A stretch of 64,000 nucleotides of DNA from assembly GCF_032854445.1 (NCBI RefSeq), contig NC_088304.1, positions 29,583,732 through 29,647,731 on the forward strand, read 5' to 3'. Position numbers and translations under genes: made by a program. Position 1 is the stretch's first letter; every line of letters begins with the position of its first letter. Of this stretch, positions 10,935 through 22,199 are shown in pieces. The notes under the pieces were generated by a model that saw only the letters and a program-made list of their open reading frames with translations, had not been told where the DNA came from and made no database searches. This DNA is from Liolophura sinensis. Taxonomy: Eukaryota; Mollusca; Polyplacophora; Chitonida; Chitonidae.

Positions 10935-11435
10935 GAATTGATCCAGTGTTTTAAACAATTACTCCATCGAGTTAAAAGATTCTACGCCACATACGCTTCT
11001 AACCACATGTACGTATGTCCTAGAATTAACAGATCTAAACTTGAATGGACGCACAATTAAGCACTGTCTTTAAGTGCAATGATTCAGCGTTGACAACAGT
11101 CCTTCTACAAAATATTTGCCAGAGCTCACTAAAGCATAGTATTTCACAAGGGTACATTACGCTTCATAACTCATCGCCTAAACCTCACGTTCACTCCCCT
11201 AATGCCTGTTCCCTTTCAAAAACATACATGTAATCGAATATTCAAACTCAAACTTTGGGCTTGTAACAAAAACAAGGCAGTGCTCCACGGAGCACTGAAA
11301 TAACCGCACCATTTACATAAGAGATTAACATCAGGTAGCAAAGATTATTACAAAAATTATGATTAATGGATGTATTTTTCTACAGTGAAAGCTTCCTACT
11401 GACATTTGCAAATCTATTAAATTGCAGGTGGTATT
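10935..11435. other. no gene seen
   Basis: AT-rich sequence with no recognisable motif beyond a short self-complementary CTCCACGGAG at 11283-11292. Confidence 0.45.
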
Positions 11436-11440
11436 GTAAA

Positions 11441-11595
11441 TTCAAGGCTGTTTCAATCCGTTATTGGCTCAGGTGGTCTGGAAGATTCAAGGCTGTTTCA
11501 ATCCCTTATTGGCTCAGGTGGTCTGGAAGATTCAAGGCTGTTTCAATCCGTTAATGGCTCAGGTTATCTGGAAACTGAGGGCTATTTCAATCCAT
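11441..11595. repeat. 45-bp minisatellite, about 3.4 units
   Basis: Units start at 11441, 11486 and 11531, plus a degenerate partial near 11573. The core is TTCAAGGCTGTTTCAATCC followed by TTATTGGCTCAGGTGGTCTGG. The 45-bp period keeps plus frames open (repeat FKAVSI.YWLRWSGR), but with only three units this is not evidence of coding. Confidence 0.9.
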
Positions 11596-11599
11596 AAGT

Positions 11600-12450
11600 C
11601 TGCTTTATCAATGCATTCAACGTTCACACTTCCCAAACATTCACACTCGTAATGAATCAGTGACGTTTGACGGGAAAGAGATATAAAAACGATTTAATGA
11701 GACGTAGCTTTAACTGATCCTGCTTTAAATCAGCTTATTAGTTTAAGTTGATTAAAGCTAATTAAACTCCCAGAAATAGAAAGAGCAGAACGACGAAATG
11801 TAATCCTGATTACTGACATAGAAAATCTTCAGACTTAGCTGTTTACGACCTTTACCCGAGCCAGCGTCGAGGTTACTGCAGAAATGTTGGAAAACCATCA
11901 AAGTTCGGCAAGGTGTGATGAAGTATATAGAGAATATATAGAGAAAAGCTTGGTAAACTATAACATCTTGGCCATAAAGACTGATTAAATATAATTTTTT
12001 CTCCTTGATTTTTCTTGTCACCGTATTTTACTTTAGATAGGAGGGAAAACATTATGGAAGACTTTATGAAAAACATTTTTCATGCAGCATCAAACGAATG
12101 AAAGATTGTGTTTCTTTTTAAATTTCATGTGGAATTCAGTCAGATTCTACTCCCTTTGAAATTACACATCCAATCGCCTGTCTTGATTGGAAAAAAATTA
12201 CGAAAAAAAAACAAACGAAAAACAGCCTAAATATTATTTAGGCTAAAGCGTAACACTTCTTTCCTGCCGCTTTCTAAATCAGAGCTTCGGAATAAATAAT
12301 TTTTTTTTGACTTCTTTCTTTTCACACTGTTTTCCAAAAGAACATCTTCTTTAGATTTCCGTGATGTTCCCTTGTATAAAAGACTACGGCTGAACGGGTA
12401 GATACCTCAAGACAGTTTTCGCGAATTTACCTGGAACTTTACTCACGACA
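11600..12450. other. no gene seen
   Basis: AT-rich. It contains one small hairpin, GCCTAAATATTATTTAGGC (12222-12240 area). On the minus strand an 11-nt GTGAGTAAAGT, a textbook splice-donor string, ends close to the stop of the 42-bp-repeat ORF. Confidence 0.45.
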
Positions 12451-12452
12451 GT

Positions 12453-13751
12453 TCACCGGTGATATCGCCAAGAATCCCCTCTCACTTTGTCTTCCACCGT
12501 GGTGACATCCACAGCGGTGATATGACGATCAACCCTGGTGACGTTGCCATCCGCTGGGGTGCATTCACCATCTACCGTGCTGAAATCATCGCCCAGCTTG
12601 GTAAATTCGCCATCCACCGTGCTGACATCAGCGTCCTGCTTGGTAAATTCGCCATCCACCGTGGTGACATTATCGTCCAGCTTGGTAAATTCGCCATCTA
12701 TCTTGCTGACATCATGGTCCAGCATGGTAAATTCGCCATCTACCGTGCTAACATCATGGTCCAGCATGGTAAATTCACCATCTACCGTGCTAACATCATG
12801 GTCCAGCTTGGTAAATTCGCCATCCACCGTGCTGACATTATCGTCCAGCTTGGTAAATTCGCCATCTATCTTGCTGACATTATGGTCCAGCATGGTAAAT
12901 TCGCCATCTATCATGCTGACATCATGGTCCAGCATGGTAAATTCGCCATCTACCGTGCTAACATCATGGTCCAGCTTGGTAAATTCACCATCTACCGTGC
13001 TGACATTATCGTACAGCTTGGTAAATTCGCCATCCACTGTGCTGACATTATGGTCCAGCATGGTAAATTCGCCATCTATCATGCTGACATCATGGTCCAG
13101 CATGGTAAATTCGCCATCTACCGTGCTAACATCATGGTCCAGCTTGGTAAATTCACCATCTACCGTGCTGACATTATCGTACAGCTTGGTAAATTCGCCA
13201 TCTATCTTGCTGACACTATGGTCCAGCTTGGTAAATTCGCCATCTATCTTGCTGACACTATGGTCCAGCTTGGTAAATTCGCCATCCACCGTGCTGACAT
13301 CAGCGTCCTGCTTGGTAAATTCACCATCTACCGTGCTGACATTATCGTCCAGCTTGGTAAATTCGCCATCTATCTTGCTGACACTATGGTCCAGCTTGGT
13401 AAATTCGCCATCTATCATGCTGACATCATGGTCCAGCATGGTAAATTCGCCATCTACCGTGCTAACATCATGGTCCAGCTTGGTAAATTCGCCATCTACC
13501 GTGCTGACATCATGGTCCAGCTTGGTAAATTCGCCATCTACCGTGCTGACATCATCGCTCAGCTTGGTAAATTCGCTATCTACCGTGCTGACATTATTGT
13601 CCAGCTTGGTAAATTCGCCATCTACCGTGCTAACATCATGGTCCAGCTTGGTAAATTCGCCATCCACTGTGCTGACATTATCGTCTAGCTTGGAAAATTC
13701 GCCATTCACCGTGTTGACTTCTTCATCCATTCTTTTCAAACGTTCTAACAC
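12453..13751. repeat. 42-bp minisatellite, about 28 units
   Basis: The regular array spans roughly 12580-13735, flanked by degenerate units. The plus-strand unit is AGCTTGGTAAATTCGCCATC followed by TACCGTGCTGACATCATGGTCC. Period 42 leaves three frames open for more than 400 codons, one minus and two plus. Between units, changes cluster in one codon phase: TCGCC/TCACC, ATCTACC/ATCCACC, GCTGAC/GCTAAC, ACCGTG/ACTGTG. Confidence 0.97.
12453..13751 (-). CDS. candidate 14-residue-repeat coiled-coil protein or exon
   Basis: The minus frame encodes 432 codons of a 14-residue repeat, consensus LDHDVSTVDGEFTK. Hydrophobic residues sit at repeat positions 1, 5, 8 and 12 (spacing 4-3-4-3), which is the a/d pattern of two coiled-coil heptads. 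These four positions stay L, V, V/I and F in nearly every unit, while solvent positions vary (H/N/D/A, S/N, T/M/K). Frequent between-unit changes are synonymous here: GTA/GTG, GGC/GGT, GTC/GTT, ACG/ACA. The flanking non-repeat N-terminus, LERLKRMDEEVNTVNGEF, continues the heptad. The open frame begins at a GTG (13751), and the first ATG is near 13730 (MDEEV). Its real start may lie in another exon. The end (VTTVEDKVRGDSWRYHR) is degenerate and closes on TGA just before a GTGAGT string. One plus frame also absorbs the same changes silently, so strand is not proven. Family and function are unknown. Confidence 0.35.
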   Translation of the reverse strand: MLERLKRMDEEVNTVNGEFSKLDDNVSTVDGEFTKLDHDVSTVDGEFTKLDNNVSTVDSEFTKLSDDVSTVDGEFTKLDHDVSTVDGEFTKLDHDVSTVDGEFTMLDHDVSMIDGEFTKLDHSVSKIDGEFTKLDDNVSTVDGEFTKQDADVSTVDGEFTKLDHSVSKIDGEFTKLDHSVSKIDGEFTKLYDNVSTVDGEFTKLDHDVSTVDGEFTMLDHDVSMIDGEFTMLDHNVSTVDGEFTKLYDNVSTVDGEFTKLDHDVSTVDGEFTMLDHDVSMIDGEFTMLDHNVSKIDGEFTKLDDNVSTVDGEFTKLDHDVSTVDGEFTMLDHDVSTVDGEFTMLDHDVSKIDGEFTKLDDNVTTVDGEFTKQDADVSTVDGEFTKLGDDFSTVDGECTPADGNVTRVDRHITAVDVTTVEDKVRGDSWRYHR

Positions 13752-13799
13752 AGATTTCTGTGATATCTCTCAATATTTAAGTCACGACGGGTGTAGGCG

Positions 13800-14635
13800 T
13801 AGGTAGTCCAATGAAGTTTCCGCAAATGTTTCTCAAACTCACGACAAGTCAACGCTGACTTCGCCGGCCAGCCGCCGTGGTGGCGTTTTCATCACCGTGG
13901 TAACTTTCAGTCCCAAAAGTTGATAGTAGAATTGGTAAGTTATCAATCGCTCCTCTCTGACTCGGGTGCTTTGAAGTGATACTATCCAACAACAGACGTG
14001 ATATGAGGAGCAAGTTGCTTCTAACCGATCTGAACCGACCTTAATATTGTCCTTGTTTGGAGCGTATACTCCAGGTTATATCACGGTCAAGTTTTAGAAG
14101 AAAAGATACCGTGGTAATTTCAAAGTCGCGCACAGGTATTTCCTAACGGTAAGGGAAAGTGCTCATTCATATCCAGCTCTGAAAGCGATTGGAATATTTT
14201 ATTGTCTTTGGTTTGATTTAAATTTTACCACCCTAAGTTGCAATAGTAAGGAACTGTAGAGATATTATTACATCATTGTACAAAAAGAAGAAAACCAGAA
14301 ACAACAATGTTAGCTTTACATTTGTATTTCAAACAAGATACGAAAAATATGTTGATACAACGACAACAAGAACAAGGGATTTCACTTGCATTGTTAAGTT
14401 TTCTCCTATATATTGTTTTATATTTTTTTAAAGTCGATGTTGGTAAGAATGGTGTTCGTTTAGAACAGCTACTTTTTTCGTCTGTATGATACCTAATGTC
14501 AGTGGTGTAAAAATGGTCTGTAAAAAGGACTAAATGTTGTGCTCTGTATAACTCGGCGTCGGGAAGAATTAGTTACTGTAGGCCTATAAGCAATCCAAAG
14601 GCAAATGGGTTTAACGAGGCCAGCCTAAGACTATT
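13800..14635. other. no gene seen
   Basis: Upstream flank of the 42-bp array when read on the minus strand. No clear first exon was found. It contains scattered short matches to the array (CATCACCGTGGTAAC near 13890) and otherwise unassigned AT-rich sequence. Confidence 0.4.
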
Positions 14636-14639
14636 TCAT

Positions 14640-15010
14640 TATTTTATGCTTTCGACGCCAAATTCACGTCGATGGCGGATCTTGGCAAGTCATAGGGAAG
14701 TGTTGAACCTCTCGTGGATGGGAAATCCTAGACAGTCGATTACTGGTTTTCACACAGAATCACCGCAAAAAATTTCAAAGTTGGAACTGTGCTTAAATCA
14801 TAATTATACTTTACCTCATCAGAGTGGAAAACATTTAACACATAACTGTAATATATGAATCAATATCCCCGTAATTACTGGCAATGTATCAATAAATAAC
14901 TGAACAACATTGTATAAACGAGACGTTTTTGGAGTTTAGTGTTACACAGCAATGAAATGAAATAGTAATAAAGCAATCAACTCATCAAGGAGATATATAA
15001 CTAGGCAGTA
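14640..15010 (+). repeat. dispersed repeat family C, copy 1
   Basis: Shares blocks in order with 26790-27130 and more weakly with 23500-23830: CTTAAATCATAATTATACTT, GAAATGAAATAGTAATAAA, CAATCAA/CGATCAAGTC and CAAGGAGATATATAACTA. The class is unknown. Here it is followed directly by a family A copy in reverse orientation. Confidence 0.6.
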
Positions 15011-15149
15011 TCCCCCTCCGACTCTTAAAACTAAATAACTCGAGGCGAACGTGAACTAAACGACACCTGGAGGGTTATTATGAACCCGGGATTATTTCTC
15101 TGTGGAGAAAGAATGTATGTGTCCTCTGCTAACGCTCCGGGATACCAGA

Positions 15150-16165
15150 TTATAATATACATGTATGACCTGCTGGGATCATTCCAGTTTGTTGGTATGT
15201 TCTATCTTTATTAATAGCTTGTACATCCCAAGAAAGTGCCGATATACAGGGGAATAGTTCAGTGGTCTGGCATTTCGTAGTCGGAAAATTGTAACATGGA
15301 GGTCTGATCTGCGCAAAATAGACATATTTGTGAATTTGTCTGGGTACTGGATAGAATATTGACACAGACAGTCATAGAGATTCTGATCTGACATGTTTAG
15401 TCACATAACGAGCAGGTGAACCCTTTATTGGATTTCCAATTTAGTCATGTAACGCATCTTGGGGTGTTAACAGATGTGATACTTTGGAACGATGTGCTGG
15501 GCTGAAATATGTCTTGACATTTAGGGGAAGCGTGTTACATAAGTGACAACATGTTGTGTTCTCCGTATCTTTTTCCGCTCTGTTTCCACTAGAAAAGAGA
15601 CAAACATGATAAAAGAAGAAGAAAGGCATTGATTTTAAATTTTCGACTGGTGAATTTTACATCCCATCAGAAGACCGATCATACAAATAGATGGCCCAGA
15701 GCACACTGTAAATATTGATATCCAGCTGTGACACCCCGTGGAAACCGTAATCCTGTGAGTCGGCCATGTTGATTTGAAATCATGTCATTAGTCGGATTCC
15801 ATTATTTAATGTTAGAAACGCCTATCAATGCCCGACAATGTGTAGATGATGTTTTGATATTTAAGCCGTCTGTCCCTATTGCTAATTTGCAATAGGCAGC
15901 ATCGATCGGCCTGTCTTTCATGAGCAAAGACGGCCTCTATGTGGGCCTGATAGAAAAGAGGACAATGATAATGATAATGATAACGTATACTGGCTGTACT
16001 TGGGCTTTACACAAGATCTCAACCATTATGGAAATATCCGTCTTAAGCACAACGCCATATTTGATTGAGCATCATCTACCAGTTTTTCATTTGATTAGAT
16101 GAAAGGTCTGCTTCAAGGAAACCACTCATTATAGACAAATAATCACGAGCTTTTGGGAATCTTAC
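15150..16165 (-). repeat. dispersed repeat family A, inverted copy
   Basis: The reverse complement reproduces the family A block order. At its 3' end are CCAGTACCCAGACAAATTC, GTCAGATCAGAATCTCTATG and GGTTCACCTGCTCGTTATG. The middle holds AGGATTACGGTTTCCACGG and CTAATGACATGATTTCAAAT. The 5' end has CAGGCCGATCGATGCTGCC, and AAGCTCGTGATTATTTGTCT sits near 16145. The two 71-residue minus frames are internal to the repeat. Confidence 0.75.
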
Positions 16166-16169
16166 AATG

Positions 16170-16500
16170 TATTTTATTTGGTATGAAGTCATTATTTGCT
16201 GTTAACCCGCCATTTTTGGTGAATGCGTGATTGATTGCTATAACAATAACAAGAATTGTTAATTCTGTAATGTGGCAGTACTAAGACTATGCAAGATTCA
16301 GGCTATGATAGAAACATACGTTTTAAATGCACCTATACGTATCAAGTTTCTTGATTTTGTGATATTAAATGTCTTTCCCATCTCAATCAGTCAAAAATGT
16401 TGGTGTACAGGTGCATGCTTGTTTCTGAAAATAATGTCACTTGAGGTAGGCATTAGTTTTTATAGATGAAAGAATGGATGGGGGAATCTTGTTCACTTAG
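16170..16500. other. no gene seen
   Basis: AT-rich spacer between repeats, with no supported ORF or motif. Confidence 0.4.
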
Positions 16501-16504
16501 CCCG

Positions 16505-16795
16505 TACAAATCAGGAAGTCATCAAACCAAGAAACCGGCTCAGGAGTTTACTTCCATAGATAATGGACAAGAATGAACACACACATCACACACCCTTCTG
16601 CTTTCACTACCCTTTCCCGTCCACCGATTCTGGTATTTTGTGGTATCTGTGTTGTCAACTATACTCAATTTGCTTGCCGCACACAATGTTGACGTATTGG
16701 CAAACCGAAGGCTCCTAATACGGTTCTAATCTTGACATTAGTGGTATTGGCTATTGTGTACTGTGTATGATGAGAACGTATAGAGAGACAAGCGT
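16505..16795 (+). repeat. dispersed repeat family P, copy 2
   Basis: Matches the reverse complement of 1975-2262: GTCATCAAACCAAGAAACCG, CTTTCACTACCCTTTCCCG, CCACCGATTCTGG, GTCAACTATACTCAATTTGC, and TATTGTGTACTGTGTATGAT before GAACGTATAGAGAGACAAGC. Ends are not sharply defined. Confidence 0.7.
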
Positions 16796-16799
16796 TTCC

Positions 16800-18455
16800 T
16801 GGATGCACTGGCGTATTTTGTATAATTGTGCCACAGTTCTGAAAAAGAAATTAATAAACTTAACTAATAATAGGTACATTAACTTTGGGCTTTCTGAAAT
16901 GGTTATCATGTTCAGCAGTGTTATTGGCGTGAATTCACGAAATGAATCGATTATCATTAGACTAACTAATAGACCGGAAAACACCTCGTTCGATTGCACT
17001 TATGGTGTTTAAAACATTTTCTCTTCCAATATGGTTACATTTATGAGTGAATGGAATTATGACTGCTCGGTGTAAATCAACGTCATGTATTGGTACTCTG
17101 CGAATCAGACGGAATTAGACGTTTCACTAAGCCATTAAAGGAGAAGAAAACATAAAAAATGATGCCAAAATCAGATGAAAGGGCTTAAAATTTTATTTGA
17201 AAATATGGTCTTTAATATTTTTTTCAGGAGAAAGGGGTATTTGAAATATTTTTGTGTGGTGTAACATGTGTAACAGGTTTGCTTGAATGTAAATCTGTTG
17301 TTTATATCTGAACACATGCCTTTAATTTGAATTACGATCATATTTATGAATATACATAATATTTAAATATGATCAAAATCCAAGTTGAAGACATTTATTA
17401 GCTGAAAAGATCAAAATCTAGTGCAAATATATTTATTAAACATATGCTACATAGTCATTTTAACATTATTGAACAAAGACAATACCAAGAGGTGGTCTCA
17501 AATACCCACCAGTCAAAAGTTATTTTTGAGGCAAAATCGAAAAAAAATATTGAAAACCATATTCACAACTAACTTTTCGAACTCTTTCACCTGAACTTTA
17601 TGTAAATTTTATGTTTTCTCCACCTTAAGGTATTGACTAAAACTCTACGCCTAATCTTGATGCAAAACTATTCTTTTTTTTATATAAAACGAATGACAAG
17701 AAGCTAGATTTTCAAACCGGTAGAAGTCCTACTGAGACCTCCAACATAGATTGAACGATCAACATGTTATCGATTGCTGCCTAATTTAAGAGTTTAATTT
17801 GTTTTAAAATTTTATACTAGTCGAAAATCAGTTCAAGTCTGAAAATGGCCACGTCTAATTCGCCACTGCATAGCATAAGGAATCCCTTAGTAAGAAACTA
17901 CTCGCCATCAAACCTGCACCGTGTTGTCCTGCATATGACAGAGACCCCATTAGCCTATTATCCGCCTTCATTCAGCCATACAGCACGCCCAGCCCTTAAT
18001 TATTGAATGAATTATTGTATAAATGCCTATGTAGCAATTAGTGAGCTAAGAAATCTCGTACTGTATAAGTTATTCCTGTTTAGCCTCTAAAAACCCAGCA
18101 ATGTCTTTTTGTATAATTTATTTTCCATCAAATTTGTTGTCTGTGTAGTCCAGAATAGAGATATTTTGGTGTATAATTTATCCTGCAACAAATGAGTGTG
18201 GTGCTTAGACACTCACTCGGCGTTTTAGTGCTTTACCAACCCACCGTCAAATTTCTATCGCATACTTATCCAACCATCGAGTCTGTAACAGGAGTAGAGC
18301 TTAATTTAACATGGGATCAATCTCTTGCCCGGTCATATAACCATGGTACTGTATGGATGTATTGGCTTGGTGCTTCGTTCAAGAGAAAGCGGCACTGTCT
18401 TCGGCAACGTGTTCTACTGAAGAATAATTATATCTGTATGTTACAAGGAGAATGG
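16800..18455. other. no gene seen; AT-rich, small palindrome at 17336-17374
   Basis: Very AT-rich stretch. The only structure noted is an inverted repeat, GATCATATTTA ... TAAATATGATC, with a 17-bp spacer (17336-17374). The plus frame at 18192-18518 (108 residues) has no recognised domain and overlaps the end of a SINE. Confidence 0.45.
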
Positions 18456-18461
18456 ACAAGG

Positions 18462-18775
18462 GATATTTGGGGTTTCACGTCGTACTTAACAATTTTTCAG
18501 ACGACGAGGAGTCATTAGGTTCGTTCACTGTTGTGGCAGGGCAAGTTCATGCCGCCAACATGTGCCGCCATTGAAGTATCGTGGTTGGGCTGTCATACAC
18601 CAGATATGACACCCCATCCAGATACATTTATACTGACACCGTCATGTTTCTTTTCTCTGACCTCTCAGTGCTTGGCCCCAAGCGAGGCAGCAACAAGTAC
18701 CATTTTTAAATCTTTGGTACGCTCCGAGGCTCGGGCCTCCAGACTTACAGATGGATATCCTAATTATTAGGGCAC
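18462..18775 (-). mobile_element. tRNA-derived SINE, family 1, inverted copy
   Basis: The reverse complement carries the family 1 order: tRNA-like head remnant near 18740-18770, CTCGCTTGGGGCCAAGCACT, GTGTCAGTATAAATG, GTTGGCGGCATGAAC, GACTCCTCGTCGTCTG and the tail AATTGTTAAGTACGACGTGA with AAACCCCAAA. The ORF at 18531-18770 is incidental. Confidence 0.8.
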
Positions 18776-18849
18776 CGAAGAAGATAAAAAGCTACAATAA
18801 GACACTGGCTTTGTGTTGCCGAAATAATTTGGAAAGCGACGTTTAACCC

Positions 18850-19735
18850 TGGTGAAACAAACAAACGGATCTCTCGAACTCCCAACAAACATTCTAGGCA
18901 GATTTGAGTCTCACTTTAGTGAGTTTCCTCAGTGTTTTCCAGAGTTAAAAAATGCATTAAATTAGTTTATACAAAGTCGGTTTTCTAAAACTGAGTATTA
19001 CTAGTATTAGACTTTTTTCTTCCTCTGTGCGTACTGAAAATGAGCAAATAAACACAGCTTAAAAATCAGGAATCGTCACGAGAGGCTTCAAAGATCAAAC
19101 GTTCTCCCTGAGGGGATTTCTTCCTTATCGGTAAAGTATTTTGTTGGGAGTCCAGTTTGTTTTTTGACACTTTCTTCTTCATGCCCGTAGTGACCACATT
19201 TTTGATGCTCTGTTAATAAGCTTACAGGCGAATCCAGTCACGACATTGAAAGCTCTGCAGAAGACAAATATCCTTACTTTAACTATAGACGTTTGGAAAA
19301 ATACCACTATACCCATGTTATCTAATGAACGTTCTATGCCATAATTTTTTGTCGAAAGTAAATTCAACATTGGCCTATTTATTTTCGCCTCAGAAAGTGC
19401 TTACATTCATATCAATATGAGTGAACCCACAGTTCATCCACAGTGCCATGTTTGGGAACGTCTGGGGTGGTGTTCTGTTCCCACGGTTCTTCCATAATTA
19501 AGCTTAACGCGCGAACACCACCTGATCTCATACATATAGGGTTCCTAAAGCTCTGTTGGGCTTCGCGGAAATTGTGACAGACCAGTAGTTTGACCTGTGC
19601 TATTTTGATCCAGCGGGTAAATCCAATGTCATGCTGTACACAACAACAATACATAGAAGGATTTATTTTTAGGTTGAGACAAATGTTTGTGTTTCTACAC
19701 TTAGGGCAAGAGCTGACTCGAAATGTACCTTGTAA
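18850..19735. other. no gene seen
   Basis: 18840 carries another SINE-like tail (GCGACGTTTAACCC followed by CAAACAAAC). The rest is unassigned. Frames of 118 (minus) and 99 (plus) residues overlap each other at 19.4-19.9 kb and have no recognisable domain. Confidence 0.4.
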
Positions 19736-19739
19736 GATG

Positions 19740-19960
19740 TTGTCAGACAAAGTAGTCCCATTCAACATGGCTCACAATACAAAACAACTGGTCAGCAAAT
19801 ATAATCGCAGACGGATAGAAGTGATGAGCGTCCTGTCAAAAACAAGCTCAGGTTACGCAGACTGGCCTCAAATGGTTTCGATGTCATAGCACGGCTTTAG
19901 TCCTTGAGGGCTTGAGCACACTAAAGGGTATATCTAGTCTGTATATTTAGCATCTGTAGT
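19740..19960 (+). repeat. dispersed repeat family B, copy 3
   Basis: CGCAGACGGATAGAAGTGAT, GTCCTGTCAAAAACAAGCTC, ATAGCACGGCTTTAG and GAGCACACTAAAGGGTATAT align with family B copies near 5.3-5.5 and 9.5-9.8 kb. Confidence 0.6.
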
Positions 19961-19989
19961 GCATTTCGAAAGTCTTGTAATAGATGTTA

Positions 19990-20335
19990 CGATTGAACAG
20001 ATTTGGTACTTTTGGGCCTATGCAAGAAATGTGTCATGTACGTTGCATCATGCTGTGTTTTCCATGAATACATGTAGCCTCGTTTGGTCTCCCTTGTAAA
20101 ATCAGCAGCCTTGGATATAATGAACGTGGTTTGAAATGTCAACATAACAGACATAGAAAGACATTTGTTCTCGGTTTTCGACTGCCAAATTTTAGACAAC
20201 ACCCTATAGGTTTTGCAAATTGTTCGCCCACAATAAACTGTGAACGTCGCGGCCCAGCAGTAACATCTCACAGAGACTCTAATCCTGTCACTGGGCCTTG
20301 TTTATTTTAAATGATGCCATTAGTCAGATCATGTT
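19990..20335 (-). repeat. dispersed repeat family A, inverted partial copy
   Basis: The reverse complement gives CTAATGGCATCATTTAAAAT, CAGTGACAGGATTAGAGTCT and GTTCACAGTTTATTGTG, matching the middle of family A. The matching 5' block (CGATCGGGCTGCC-like, inverted) appears only at 22095-22185, so this copy seems split by about 1.75 kb. Confidence 0.6.
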
Positions 20336-20374
20336 GGGAACACGTCACCATCTATGCGTCGAAATACAAGTTCC

Positions 20375-20740
20375 CAAAACAACGTCTAATACAAATGACC
20401 ACAGAACTAAGTATATATAAATTCCAAAATTAGGATAGAGTCATGCAAAGGGAAGCAGTCAAATGAAATTAGTATTGAAATCGTGTACCTTGCTAGTACA
20501 TAAGTTGTCCATAATAGAACATGTATCTCAGTTTCACTTCGCTTGCAGCTGTTCGTATATCCAAAGTGGTGAACTGATCTAAGATAATTCATATACACGC
20601 AGTCTTTAGTCCCAGATTAAGCCGAATTAGACACAATCATGAAAAAGAACACCAAAGATTCTGGATGCTCTGTCCATATTGGCTTCCAAGAGGATTATAC
20701 TCTTTGTAGAAAGAACCTGGCACTGTAAGGCCGAGAATCG
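20375..20740 (+). repeat. dispersed repeat family F, left part
   Basis: Matches 55800-55990 in order: CAAAACAA, CCACAGAACTAAG, AATAGAATCATGCAAGG-like and GAAGCAGTCAA, then TGTCCATATT and a block ending CTCTTTGTAGAAAG. The right part of the same repeat continues at 21880-22100 after an unmatched interval. Confidence 0.5.
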
Positions 20741-20744
20741 GTCC

Positions 20745-21875
20745 CAGAAAGGTACGGTAAGAAAGTGCAAATTTCAAAATCCCCGCACAAGTCTGTAAAT
20801 TTTGGAATCAGAAGTATAAAACTTGGTCAAAACACTCCTGAAAGTTATATGGCCATAAAAGAGATAATTGTTTGGTAATAAAACACCAAAAATGCACTCT
20901 CGATCAAAAACGTAAATTTTTCGTTCAAAGCAAGGCACTGTGCTTTACCGCATGAAGATCACCGTTAATGTTTTGGTTAAAGTTTGACTTCATATGTAAA
21001 ATATTAAGTTTATAATGTGATGAACTTTATCATATTTTAGCAAATTTAAAATCTGTATTTCTGCGAAGGTCCTCAACAGTACAGTGGATTAACGAAGTCG
21101 CTGCGGAGAAAAGGTTACATATCGGGGAAGAATTCGAATCATTTGTAGCTCTTTTTTTTCTTTGTAAACATACTTTTGTTTGGGTAAAGATAAAAGCAGT
21201 CTTGTTTTACATAAGTGCTGTCATAAATTAGAATAGATAAGCTGTGATATTACGTAACATTTCGCAGCTATATCTACATCATACGTGAATCCTGGTTGAG
21301 AGCACGTGTGGTCCCCTAGCTATCATTAACATTAACATGTTATGGGTACATATATACATTTGTTATATATTTATTTAATTGGTTGGTGCATAACTGCGTG
21401 CTCAGGAATTTTTCAGAAAGTTTCATTTTGTAGTGCACTGATTTTCTTAACTCTGGTGTCTAATGAAAAAAAATAGATATTTCAGTGTGACTCGAACCGG
21501 CTAAATTTTTTTGGCGATTTTATGAGCTATACTTTGCTTCGGTGTATGTTTGGAGCTTTATAAGACGCATGCTCGCCATATAACAAGAAAAAACGACTAA
21601 AACAGAACTGAAAAATGAGGTAGCCTTACACGTATGTCAGCAGCTCTCACTCACAGCTATAGCCAGTTTCACTACTCGAGGTCCTCAGTTTATTATACTG
21701 GGACCCATTGCCCGCCTTACTATACCAGGTCCTTTAGAGAGAAGGCGTTTGATGGAATAACCTTGACATGCCAGATTTCGCTTTAATAACTTGTAACGTC
21801 GATTGAAATCGTCACACAACACGCAGGATCTAACAAATGCTACAAGGCGAGATATGTACACGCTATATTTTAGGA
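20745..21875. other. unassigned interval between two parts of family F
   Basis: AT-rich. It is absent from the homologous place near 55.97 kb and is therefore a candidate insertion. No terminal inverted repeat, target duplication or ORF was seen. Confidence 0.35.
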
Positions 21876-21879
21876 CCCT

Positions 21880-22100
21880 TCGGTATATTGCTGTCCAAGT
21901 AAGAATAACTTACAATGTCAAACTTGAGACTATCCTCTTTATTGTAAAGTCTGCGAGAGAAAAAAACGTTTTGATCGTTGTATAATCTAAGCCCAGATGA
22001 GATGTGCTATCCTGGGGAGTGTAGTTTCCTTTAAATCACGCGAAGGTAGATAAATATATTTTACAGCCTTTGCTATATATGTATACATGGAGTTTTGCTA
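21880..22100 (+). repeat. dispersed repeat family F, right part
   Basis: TAAGCCCAGATGAGATGTGC, then GAGTGTAGTTTCC, GAAGGTAGATAAATATAT and TTTACAGCCTTTGCTATAT, all matching 56030-56110. Confidence 0.5.
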
Positions 22101-22199
22101 TTTTGGCCGTCTGCTCCCAAAGCTGATTTGCAGATGGGAAAATCGATCGGGCTGCCACTGGTGAACATAGTCCTCCGTGGGGACCTGACCCATCTCATC

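Noticed and set aside
12459-13806. Two plus-strand ORFs of 409 and 422 codons over the 42-bp array
   Set aside because: They are open only because the 42-bp unit lacks stops. One of them changes residues at most variable sites, and the other gives a Ser-rich repeat with no structural pattern. The minus frame has the better heptad logic.
18192-18518. 108-residue plus ORF as a gene
   Set aside because: Its 3' end overlaps an inverted SINE tail, and it has no recognisable domain or splice context.
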